Source of the DNA: Umezawaea beigongshangensis
GTDB taxonomy: Bacteria > Actinomycetota > Actinomycetes > Mycobacteriales > Pseudonocardiaceae
Reading direction: 5' to 3'
Assembly (NCBI RefSeq): GCF_016464305.1
Contig: NZ_JAEIOJ010000002.1
Location: 372,001 to 436,000 of the forward strand
DNA length: 64,000 nt
Part shown: positions 31,827 through 38,858 of the stretch, piece after piece
Numbering within the stretch: the stretch's first letter is position 1
Layout: each line of letters starts with the position of its first letter
Position numbers and translations under genes: made by a program
The notes under the pieces: model-generated
Seen by the model: the letters and a program-made list of their open reading frames with translations, nothing else
Told to the model about the DNA's origin: nothing
Database searches by the model: none

Positions 31827-32782
31827 GACCGCTCACCTCCCTCGGCACGGTTCTGCAACCGCAGGAACCCCGCGGTCAGCAGCAGGATCAGCACGGTCAG
31901 CACGGTCGCGATGGCTGCGCCGTAGCCGACCTGCGTCTTCTCGAAGAAGCTCTGGTAGGACAGGTAGGACGGCACGCTGGTGGCGCCGCCGGGCCCGCCG
32001 CGGGTGAGCACGTAGATCGGGCCGAACACCTTCAGCGCGGCGATCGTGCAGGTCAGCACGACCACGAAGATCTCCGGCCGGATCTGCGGCACGGTGATGT
32101 GCCAGAACCTGCGCCACCACGACGCGCCGTCCAGCTCCGCCGCCTCGTACAGCGCGGGGTCGACCCGCTGGAGACCGGCCACGAAGATCACCACGGGGTA
32201 GCCGAGCTGGAACCACACCAGCACGCCCATGACGCTGTAGAGCGCGAGGTCGGGATCTCCCAGCCAGTCCTGCGCCAGCGAGGCGAGGCCGGTGGCCTCC
32301 AGCAGCCGGTTCAGCGCGCCGTCGCGCGGCGCGAGCATCCAGCTCCAGATGATCCCGGCGACCGCCACCGGCACGATCTGCGGCAGGTACACGCACGCCC
32401 GCAGGACGGCGGCCGCGCGCGGCCCGAACCGGGTGCCGACGACGTCGAACAGCGCGGCGGCGACGACGAGACCGGCCAGAGTCGGCAGGATCGCCATCGC
32501 GACGATCAGGCCGACGTTGTGCCGGAAGGACGCCCAGAAGGCGCCGTCGGAGAACAACCGCTCGTAGTTGTCGAACCCGGTCCACTCCGGGGTGCCCACG
32601 CCGGTCCACGTGGTGAAGCTGATGCCGACGTTCATCACCAGCGGCAGCAGGATCACCACGAGCAGCAGCAGCGCGCCGGGGACGAGGAAGACGAGGTAGG
32701 GGGCTCCTCCCCCGCTCCGCCTGCGACGCGGCGGAGCGGGGGACGCGATCGTGGGCGCCGGTCCGGCGGAGGTCGTCGTCAC
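31823..32782 (-). CDS. Sugar ABC transporter permease (MalF type)
   Basis: This 319-residue membrane permease begins with a Pro/Arg-rich cytoplasmic tail (APPRRRRSGGGAPYLVFLVP), followed by six helices and the EAA loop YEAAELDGASWWRRFWHITVPQI. FTTWTGVGTPEWTGFDNYERLF is the usual periplasmic loop of this family. It starts at GTG, 7 bases after the binding-protein stop. Confidence 0.92.
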   Translation of the reverse strand: MTTTSAGPAPTIASPAPPRRRRSGGGAPYLVFLVPGALLLLVVILLPLVMNVGISFTTWTGVGTPEWTGFDNYERLFSDGAFWASFRHNVGLIVAMAILPTLAGLVVAAALFDVVGTRFGPRAAAVLRACVYLPQIVPVAVAGIIWSWMLAPRDGALNRLLEATGLASLAQDWLGDPDLALYSVMGVLVWFQLGYPVVIFVAGLQRVDPALYEAAELDGASWWRRFWHITVPQIRPEIFVVVLTCTIAALKVFGPIYVLTRGGPGGATSVPSYLSYQSFFEKTQVGYGAAIATVLTVLILLLTAGFLRLQNRAEGGERS

Positions 32783-32789
32783 CGTCGGA

Positions 32790-34082
32790 TCACTTGCCCA
32801 CGTTCGGGAGGTTCTCCCGGTAGGGCGCCTCGATCTCGGCGAGCACCTCGTGCGGCGAGGCGCTGCCCGCGATCAGCTTCTGCGTCGCGGAGACCAGCAC
32901 GTCGTAGTAGCCGGGCGCGGGCCAGTCCGGGTAGTAGGCCAGCCCGTCGACCTGGCTGATCTTCGCGAAGTTCTCGACGACCTGCTGGTCGTCCGGCGTG
33001 CCGCTCTGGCCCTCGTCGGCGGCGACGGGCAGGCCGCCCGCCCTGCCCAGCGCGTTCTGCACGCCCTTGCGCATGGTGATGTCGATGAAGTCGTAGGCGA
33101 GCTCCTTGTTCTTCGAGCCCTGCGGGACGACCCAGAGGTTGCCGCTGGCGCCGAGCGTCATGGGGCTGCCGGGCAGCAGGAACGATCCCCACTGGAACTT
33201 CTCGACCTCGGCGGCGAGCCTGCCCTGCCACCAGGTGCCGGAGATCATGATCGGGTGCTGGCCGTTGATGAAGGAGACACCCATGTCCTCGGCCTTCTGC
33301 CCGGCGGTGTCCTTGCTGATGTAGCCGGCGTCCACCCAGGACTTGAACGTCTCGGCGCCGTACACCCACGCCTCGTCGTGGAAGTCGACGTCACCGGTGT
33401 AGCGCTGGAACCGGTCGACCCAGTCGCGGTCGGCCTTGCTCAGCGCCAGCTGGTAGAGCAGCTGGGACGCCGGGTACTCCGCTCCGCTCATCGCGATCGG
33501 GGTCGTGCCCGCGGCGCGGAACTTCTCCAGCGCGGCGGTGAACTCCTCGAACGTCGTGGGCACGGCGACGCCCTGCGCGGCGAAGGCGTCCTCGTTGTAG
33601 TAGACCGTCACGTACTCGGCGTAGTTCGGGACGCCGTACCACTTGCCCGAGCCCATCACGCCGTTCTCGTCGTACCTGGCCGTGGTCTGCAGCCCCGGCG
33701 AGAGCAGGTCGTCCCAGCCGCGGGAGGCGGCCTGTTCGCTCAGGTCGGCCAGCAGGCCCTGCTTGGACAGCAGGCCGGTCGTGGCGTTGCCCTTGTTGTA
33801 CTCCATCAGGTCCGGCGCGTCGGAGGAGTTGAGGACCATGGGCGCGGTCTTGCGGATCTGCTCGAAGCCCTTCTCCTCGAACTCGACCTTCACACCGGGG
33901 TGCGACGCCTCGAACTCCTCGATCGCCTGCGCCCAGGCCACCCCCATCGCGCTGTCGGGGCCCTCGTAGTGCCACAGCCTCAGCACACCGGGGTCGCTCG
34001 ACCCCGAATCCCCGCAGCCGGTCAGCGCCACCACCGCGGCGGCCAGGGCGGCCGCCAGAGCGGCTGTTCCTCGCGTGATCAT
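32790..34082 (-). CDS. Sugar-binding lipoprotein of the ABC transporter
   Basis: This 430-residue extracellular binding protein is anchored by lipid on Cys23 (lipobox ALTGC). The mature protein starts VLRLWHYEGPDSAMGVAW and has family motifs VKVEFEEKGFEQIRKTAP, YNEDAFAAQGVAVPTTFEEF and MISGTWWQGRLAAE. The ATG is set by GGAGGT upstream and by the signal peptide; the longer frame is the structured leader. As first gene of the operon it carries the promoter and LacI operator. The ligand is probably an alpha-xylosylated or alpha-glucosylated oligosaccharide, judged from the GH31 gene. Confidence 0.92.
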   Translation of the reverse strand: MITRGTAALAAALAAAVVALTGCGDSGSSDPGVLRLWHYEGPDSAMGVAWAQAIEEFEASHPGVKVEFEEKGFEQIRKTAPMVLNSSDAPDLMEYNKGNATTGLLSKQGLLADLSEQAASRGWDDLLSPGLQTTARYDENGVMGSGKWYGVPNYAEYVTVYYNEDAFAAQGVAVPTTFEEFTAALEKFRAAGTTPIAMSGAEYPASQLLYQLALSKADRDWVDRFQRYTGDVDFHDEAWVYGAETFKSWVDAGYISKDTAGQKAEDMGVSFINGQHPIMISGTWWQGRLAAEVEKFQWGSFLLPGSPMTLGASGNLWVVPQGSKNKELAYDFIDITMRKGVQNALGRAGGLPVAADEGQSGTPDDQQVVENFAKISQVDGLAYYPDWPAPGYYDVLVSATQKLIAGSASPHEVLAEIEAPYRENLPNVGK

Positions 34083-34172
34083 CGGGTACCTCCGGTGCGT
34101 CGGGGTCACGCCGGGCGGGAAGCGGAGCGCGCGGAGGAGCGCGCCGCTCGCGGCGGCGTCGGTCGGGGACCT

Positions 34173-34237
34173 GCGTGGAGAAGGCACAGCGTGGAGAGGG
34201 CCAGCGTCGAGAAGGCACAGCGTCGAGAGGGCACAGC
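34173..34237 (-). repeat. 16-bp tandem repeats in the operon leader
   Basis: Four tandem copies of a 16-base unit, GCGTCGAGAAGGCACA and near variants (units start at 34173, 34189, 34204 and 34220), lie in the untranslated leader between the inferred transcription start near 34297 and the lipoprotein ATG at 34082. Alternating copies share AAGGCACA or AGGGCACA. The role is unknown. Confidence 0.75.
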
Positions 34238-34282
34238 ACCCCACCACCGGTGGAGCGGGAGACGAACCTCGTGCGTCGAACT

Positions 34283-34298
34283 GTCGAAGCGCTTCGAC
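34283..34298 (-). promoter_or_regulatory. LacI-family operator, perfect 16-bp palindrome
   Basis: GTCGAAGCGCTTCGAC has the central AGCGCT typical of actinobacterial LacI operators. It begins at the inferred transcription start of the sugar-uptake operon, so bound repressor would block initiation. The LacI at the end of the same operon is the likely ligand. Confidence 0.8.
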
Positions 34299-34303
34299 GC
34301 GAA

Positions 34304-34332
34304 AAGCTACGACCGGTCGCCCGCCACGTCAA
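34304..34332 (-). promoter_or_regulatory. Sigma-70-type promoter of the sugar-uptake operon
   Basis: Read on the minus strand, -35 TTGACG (34327-34332) and -10 TAGCTT (34304-34309) are separated by 17 bases. Transcription would start near 34297, inside the LacI palindrome, leaving a leader of about 215 bases. Confidence 0.65.
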
Positions 34333-34549
34333 CGGCGTGTTTCCGAATTGTTTTCCCGGACGTCCGGCTTCCCGTCCGGTCGCGGAGCTCGTCGAACCCC
34401 GCCGGGCACTCCCGCGCTCCGATCACGCCCGCGCCCTGCGGGAGGAGTTCGTGCGCACCGGACCGGGGTTCGCGGTGCCACGGACGGGTCGCGGTCGTCA
34501 GCGGCTCACCGGCCGGACGCCCTCGCAGCCCGGGCAACAGGCTCCACGA

Positions 34550-34650
34550 ACGGGTGACATCAGTTCACCCGTCGGTCGAGTGAACTGTCCCGACTTCCCC
34601 TGCGTATGCCTCGGTGAACGTGGTGGTGGACGGAACGGAGACCGTTCCGT
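34550..34650 (+). promoter_or_regulatory. Competing hairpins upstream of the NlpC/P60 gene
   Basis: Two mutually exclusive stems are possible. ACGGGTGA (34550-34557) pairs with TCACCCGT (34565-34572), while CAGTTCAC (34561-34568) pairs with GTGAACTG (34580-34587). The middle segment can join only one. Further on, ACGGAACGG (34630-34638) and CCGTTCCGT (34642-34650) form a third, perfect hairpin. The rest of the 642-base gap 34083-34724 holds the sugar-operon promoter and repeats. These may be operators or an RNA switch controlling the cell-wall hydrolase. Confidence 0.4.
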
Positions 34651-34724
34651 AACCTGTCCGAGACCTCATCCGAGGAACACCCCTTCGGGGGATTGCACTT
34701 TGACGTGAAGGAGGGCTGCGCGAC

Positions 34725-35756
34725 GTGTTGTCGCATCCAGCCACACGCACCGTCAGCGCGGCGCTCGCCGCGGCGGCCGTCGTGGCCTCGGTCGGACTCA
34801 CGTCCGGCAGTGCCGCGGCGGACCCCGAGTCCGAGGCGCTGAGCAAGTACCAGCAGCTCACCCAGGAGGCCGAGAAGCTCAGCCAGGAGTACCTCAAGGC
34901 CGAGGAGGACCTCAGGGCCAGACGGTCGGATCTGGACGGTGCGAACAACGACCTCGGTGCCGCGCAACGCCTCCAGGAGGAGGCCGCGGCCCAGGAGGAG
35001 CAGTTCCGCGGACAGGTCGACCTGCTCACCGAGGCCTCCTTCGAGGGCGCCAGGTTCAACCAGCTCTCCGCACTGCTGGTGAGCGAGTCGCAGCAGGACT
35101 TCCTCAACCGGATGTCCGCGCTGGGGGTGCTCGCCGCGGACAACGACGAGGCGCTGGGCAAGCTCTCCGAGGCCACCGCGAAGGCCGACCGGGCCAGGGC
35201 GGGCGCGCAGGACGCGCAGGGCAGGGCGACGGAGGCGTCCGACGCCGCCGCCGACCTCGTCGACGAGATCGGCCGGCGCAAGGCCGACGCCGACGCGCAG
35301 GTCGCCGAGGCCCGCGCGCAGTACGACTCGCTGTCGGCCAGCGCCAGGCAGACGCTGAGCCAGGCGGGCGACACCTCCGAGGTCACCCCTCCGGCGAACG
35401 CGTCGAACGCGGCGGCGATCGCGCTGGAGTTCGCCCTGGCACAGCGCGGCGAGCCCTACGTGTTCGGGTCCAACGGCCCCGACTCCTGGGACTGCTCCAG
35501 CCTGATGCAGGCGGCCTACCGCCAGGCCGGCGTCTCGATCCCGCGCACGACCTACAGCCAGGCCGTGGTGGGCACGTCGGTCTCGCGCGGCTCGGTGCAG
35601 GCCGGCGACCTGATCATCTACTACGCCGAGCAGAGCCACGTCGCGATGGCGATCGACGGGACGCGGGCCGTGCACGCCGCGACCGAGGGCGTGCCGGTGA
35701 AGATCGCCGACATCGACTCGATCGGTTCGGTCAACACCATCCGCCGCGTGGCGTAG
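34725..35756 (+). CDS. Secreted NlpC/P60 peptidoglycan hydrolase, RipA-like
   Basis: This 343-residue exported endopeptidase cleaves peptidoglycan stem peptides. A signal peptide ends near SGSAAADP. Residues 40-225 or so form a long coiled coil rich in Glu, Ala and Gln, as in RipA-type division hydrolases. The C-terminal NlpC/P60 domain has catalytic C257 in SWDCSSLMQAAYRQAG and H305 in EQSHVAMAIDG. The GTG start follows GAAGGAGGG; a TTG next to it is also possible. The coiled coil usually keeps the enzyme inactive until FtsEX-like or other partners act. The gene stands alone between a structured leader and a strong terminator. Confidence 0.92.
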   Translation: MLSHPATRTVSAALAAAAVVASVGLTSGSAAADPESEALSKYQQLTQEAEKLSQEYLKAEEDLRARRSDLDGANNDLGAAQRLQEEAAAQEEQFRGQVDLLTEASFEGARFNQLSALLVSESQQDFLNRMSALGVLAADNDEALGKLSEATAKADRARAGAQDAQGRATEASDAAADLVDEIGRRKADADAQVAEARAQYDSLSASARQTLSQAGDTSEVTPPANASNAAAIALEFALAQRGEPYVFGSNGPDSWDCSSLMQAAYRQAGVSIPRTTYSQAVVGTSVSRGSVQAGDLIIYYAEQSHVAMAIDGTRAVHAATEGVPVKIADIDSIGSVNTIRRVA

Positions 35757-35767
35757 CCCGCGCACGC

Positions 35768-35813
35768 GCACGACGAGGGGCCGCGAGCACCAGCTCGCGG
35801 CCCCTCGTCGTGC
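35768..35813 (+). terminator. Strong hairpin terminator after the NlpC/P60 gene
   Basis: A perfect 20-bp stem (GCACGACGAGGGGCCGCGAG at 35768-35787 with 35794-35813) around a 6-base loop, starting 12 bases after the stop codon. Confidence 0.85.
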
Positions 35814-35953
35814 CGGAGCGCGATCGTGGTCCCGACGGCGGCGGCGAACCCCTCCGGTGGCGTGGCGGGCGCGATGACCGGTCCGCAGAACCCCGCCGGC
35901 GCTGCTCCGGTTCACCCCGGTGCCGTCGTGGACGTCCTCGGCCCGCGACGCTA

Positions 35954-35969
35954 CTTAGGGTAGCCTAAG
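35954..35969 (+). promoter_or_regulatory. Iron box (IdeR/DmdR-type operator)
   Basis: CTTAGG and CCTAAG flank GTAG, giving CTTAGGGTAGCCTAAG directly before the ATG of the siderophore-interacting protein. This matches the TTAGGTTAGGCTAACCTAA-type operator bound by iron-loaded IdeR/DmdR in actinobacteria, with a shortened second half. It would repress the gene when iron is plentiful. Confidence 0.75.
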
Positions 35970-35972
35970 GCA

Positions 35973-36791
35973 ATGCCAGAACGAGCAGAGCGGACGGCCC
36001 CGCCCCGGCGCGGCCGCGGGACGACCACGCTGCGGGTGCTGCGCACCGAGCGCATCACGCCGCACATGATCAGGGTGGTGGCCGGCGGGCCTGGCCTGGA
36101 GTCCTTCACCGGCAACGACTTCACCGACGCCTACGTCAAGCTGCTGTTCCCGCCCGCGGGCGTGAGCTACCCGCAGCCGTTGGACGTGGCCGCCGTGCGC
36201 GAGACGTACCCGCGCGAGCAGTGGCCGGTCACCCGCACCTACACGGTCCGCCACGTCGACCGCGCCGCGGGAGAGCTGGCGATCGACTTCGTGCACCACG
36301 GCGACACCGGCCTGGCCGGGCCGTGGGCGGCGAGCGTGCGACCGGGCGAGGAGTTCTCCTTCCTCGGGCCCGGTGGCGCCTACGCGCCCGATCCGGCCGC
36401 CGACTGGCACCTGCTGGCCGGTGACGAGGCCGCGCTGCCCGCGATCGGCGCGGCGGTGGAGCACCTGCCCGGCGGAGCGCGGGCCATCGCGATCGTCGAG
36501 GTGGAGGACCCGGCCGAGGAGCAGAAGCTGGAGGGACCCGGCCTGGTGGACGTGCGGTGGGTGCACCGCAGCGAGGGCGGGTCGTTCGTGGACGCGGTGC
36601 GCGCCCTGGAGTTCCCGGCCGGGACACCGCACGTGTTCGTGCACGGCGAGACGGGCGCGGTGAAGCAGCTGCGCCGTCACCTGTTCGAGGAGCGCGGCCT
36701 GAGCAAGGAGCAGGTGTCGATCTCGGGCTACTGGCGGCGCGGCATGAACGAGGACGCCTTCCAGGAGTCGAAGCGCACCGACGGCGCCTGA
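35973..36791 (+). CDS. Siderophore-interacting protein (FAD-binding ferric reductase)
   Basis: This 272-residue cytoplasmic flavoprotein belongs to the SIP/ViuB family, which reduces ferric siderophores to release iron. The FAD-binding part has TRTYTVRHVDRAAGELAIDF, where RxYTVR contacts FAD, and WAASVRPGEEFSFLGPGG. The NAD(P)H part has HLLAGDEAALPAIGAAVEHL and FVHGETGAVKQLRRHL. The C-terminal VSISGYWRRGMNEDAF is also typical. The ATG lies three bases after an iron box, and the message may be leaderless. No siderophore synthesis or uptake genes are adjacent. Confidence 0.93.
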   Translation: MPERAERTAPPRRGRGTTTLRVLRTERITPHMIRVVAGGPGLESFTGNDFTDAYVKLLFPPAGVSYPQPLDVAAVRETYPREQWPVTRTYTVRHVDRAAGELAIDFVHHGDTGLAGPWAASVRPGEEFSFLGPGGAYAPDPAADWHLLAGDEAALPAIGAAVEHLPGGARAIAIVEVEDPAEEQKLEGPGLVDVRWVHRSEGGSFVDAVRALEFPAGTPHVFVHGETGAVKQLRRHLFEERGLSKEQVSISGYWRRGMNEDAFQESKRTDGA

Positions 36792-36795
36792 GCGG

Positions 36796-37488
36796 TCAGG
36801 CTCGGCTGCTCAGCGGGTTGTCGTCGTCCGCGAGCTGGGCGATGAGCCGGCCGAAGAAGCGCTGGTAGGCGATCTCCTGGGCGAGGGTGAGCTCCACGTC
36901 GTCGGCGGGGCTCGGCGCCAGGGAGATCGCCGTGCGCAGCGACCGGGTGTCGTCGTCGTCGGCGAGGGTCAGCACGACGCACAACCGCGACAGGGGCGCG
37001 ATGACCCTGGTGGCGGCCGGCGGCCGGTAACCGGACCGGCGGCCCACCTCGTCGAGCACCACCGCCAGGTCCTCCGCGTGCTGCGAGCCGACGGCGGGCC
37101 CGGTGATCAGCGCCAGGCTGCACACCTGCACGGCGGCGTCGAGCACGTCGAGGTCGTCGGAGCGCAGGCGCACCACGCGCAGCGGGCTGTGCAGCCGCAC
37201 GCCGTGCGGGGTCACCATGCGCGGCCCGTCGGTGCCGGCGATCACGTGCAGCTGCGGCCAGATCGCCGTGCGCACCCGGTGCAACGCCTCCAGCGTCGCG
37301 CCGTGCGCGATCGGCGGCGGCAGCGAGCGGTCGGCGCCCAGGCAGCGCTCGGCCCCGGCGAGCATCCGCAGGAACTCCTCGACCCGATCGAGCAGGGTGG
37401 CCGTCATCGCGCTGTCGGGCACGAGCCGCTCGACCGTCGTGGCCCGGTGCCGGACGGGGGACCGATCGGGGTCGGGCGCAGTGGCCAT
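36796..37488 (-). CDS. Hypothetical protein
   Basis: I do not recognise this 230-residue soluble protein. It begins MATAPDPDRSPVRHRATTVE, contains RVVRLRSDDLDVLDAAVQVCSLALITG, and ends QEIAYQRFFGRLIAQLADDD. The pattern is mixed alpha/beta with no membrane segment. The ATG at 37488 is placed by GAGGAG just upstream. Third-position GC matches its neighbours, so it is a real gene. Its 3' end comes within 4 bases of the convergent siderophore gene. Confidence 0.65.
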   Translation of the reverse strand: MATAPDPDRSPVRHRATTVERLVPDSAMTATLLDRVEEFLRMLAGAERCLGADRSLPPPIAHGATLEALHRVRTAIWPQLHVIAGTDGPRMVTPHGVRLHSPLRVVRLRSDDLDVLDAAVQVCSLALITGPAVGSQHAEDLAVVLDEVGRRSGYRPPAATRVIAPLSRLCVVLTLADDDDTRSLRTAISLAPSPADDVELTLAQEIAYQRFFGRLIAQLADDDNPLSSRA

Positions 37489-37642
37489 GATCGACTCCTC
37501 GCCGTGCTCGGTCGGTGGGCGGGCGGCCGCACCGGAGTGCTGCAATCAGATCAGGTCGCCTCCATGGTGTACCCGCCGGTGTAGAACTGGGGACGCGCGG
37601 GCGGAGAAGTTCCACTCGGACGCGGCCGAACGGGGCCCGCGA

Positions 37643-37789
37643 TCAGCGCGGACGCCCGTGGGCGTGCGACACCGGGTCGTGCACCAGCGTGGCCGCCAGC
37701 GCCGTCCCGGCCGCCTTCGCGAGCGCGTCGTGGCGCTGACCGCGCGGTGCTGGTGCGCAGCGCGTCGGGGTGGGGTCAGCGGTCGCCAT
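37643..37789 (-). CDS. Possible small protein of 48 residues
   Basis: This short frame, MATADPTPTRCAPAPRGQRH onward, ends ALAATLVHDPVSHAHGRPR. It has strong third-position GC bias through its length, and no other frame here does. There is no clear ribosome-binding site and I do not recognise the sequence. It lies alone in the 436-base gap 37489-37924, which otherwise shows nothing that I can support. Confidence 0.3.
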   Translation of the reverse strand: MATADPTPTRCAPAPRGQRHDALAKAAGTALAATLVHDPVSHAHGRPR

Positions 37790-37924
37790 CCGGTTCCGGT
37801 CGTCGGCGGACCCGGTTCCGCACCGCTCCGGCCGGCCTGGACCCGGCATCAGTTTCGATCAGCACTGAAGTCGTCGTGGCTGTAGTGGTCGGGCGTGCAG
37901 CAGTGGCCCGGCCGGGAGAGGTGC

Positions 37925-38536
37925 TCAGCAGGTGGTCTTCACCAGGTCGAACGCCTCCTCGACCCGGCCGCGCAGCGTGCGCGCACCCCCGTCCGCCACC
38001 CAGGCCGACAGCGCGGTGTCGAACGCCGCGAACCCCACCGCCACGGTGAGCGCGGACCGCAGGTCGGTCGCGGGAGCGGCACCGGCGCGGGCGGCCAGCT
38101 CCTCGGTCAGCTGCGCCCGCCAGTGCGCCTGACGCTCCAGGTAGCGGGCGAACAGCGCCGGAGTGGTGACGGTCAGCGTCGACAGCGCCAGCGCTCTCGC
38201 GTCCCCGGCGTCGTGGTGGCCGCCGAAGCGCACCAGGGTGCCGCGCACGGCCTGCGCCGGCGTCTCCCCGGCAGGGCGCACCGCCAGTTCGGCGCGCAGC
38301 ACCGCTCCCCAGTCACCCCGGTGCTCCACGACCACGTCCTCCTTCGACCGGAAGTAGCGGAAGAAGGTGCGCCTGGACACACCGGCGACGGCGACGATCT
38401 CCTCGACGGTCGTCTCCTCGAAGCCGCGGGTCGCCAACAGGGTCAGAGCGGCGTCGGTGAGGTCGTCTCGGACCAGCTGTCGCTTGCGCTCGGCCAGTGA
38501 CGCCGATCCGACGGCGGACTCGATCACGCGGGGCAT
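37925..38536 (-). CDS. TetR-family regulator
   Basis: This 203-residue repressor has an N-terminal helix-turn-helix (LTDAALTLLATRGFEETTVE, then VAGVSRRTFFRYFRSKED) and a helical C-terminal ligand domain. RTFFRYFRSKEDVV is the pattern of TetR proteins that often control P450s or transporters. The ATG at 38536 is preferred over one ten codons upstream. A small inverted repeat ACGTG-N6-CACGT (38542-38557) sits just upstream, a possible autoregulatory operator. It is divergent from ponA, 322 bases away. Confidence 0.85.
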   Translation of the reverse strand: MPRVIESAVGSASLAERKRQLVRDDLTDAALTLLATRGFEETTVEEIVAVAGVSRRTFFRYFRSKEDVVVEHRGDWGAVLRAELAVRPAGETPAQAVRGTLVRFGGHHDAGDARALALSTLTVTTPALFARYLERQAHWRAQLTEELAARAGAAPATDLRSALTVAVGFAAFDTALSAWVADGGARTLRGRVEEAFDLVKTTC

Positions 38537-38858
38537 CCTAGACGTGACCCGGCACGTGGTGCGCATCACGACACCCTCCGCCGAGGTCGGCACGGTGTGC
38601 CAGGCTTGTCTCTCATGAGCGGCACGCGCGGTCACCACCCCCTCCGTACGAGCAGGTCAGATCATCCGATCGGCCGCATGGAGGTACCCCCCTGCGCCTC
38701 CGCTGAGCACTTCCGGTGAAATTGGCACGCAACCACGAGGTGCACACGAACGTCTTTCAGCACGTGGTGCTCGCTTCGGCGAAGCACCGCGCCCGCGACA
38801 TCTGCCACGACCGCCGCAACGGCGTGTTGCAGCGCACCGGTCTGGGAGGACCTCTTCC
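38537..38858. promoter_or_regulatory. Divergent region between the TetR gene and ponA
   Basis: This 322-base gap holds no gene. ACGTG (38542-38546) and CACGT (38553-38557) form a candidate TetR operator. GGTGCT (38766-38771) and AGCACC (38783-38788) form a small hairpin in the probable ponA leader. The ponA ribosome-binding site GGAGG is at about 38847-38851. I could not place a convincing -35/-10 pair. Confidence 0.35.

Noticed and set aside
34590-34720. A ydaO/c-di-AMP riboswitch upstream of the NlpC/P60 gene, as known for some actinobacterial wall genes.
   Set aside because: I looked for the conserved ydaO stretches and found only loose similarity around the CCGTAACC stretch; the fit is too poor to call.
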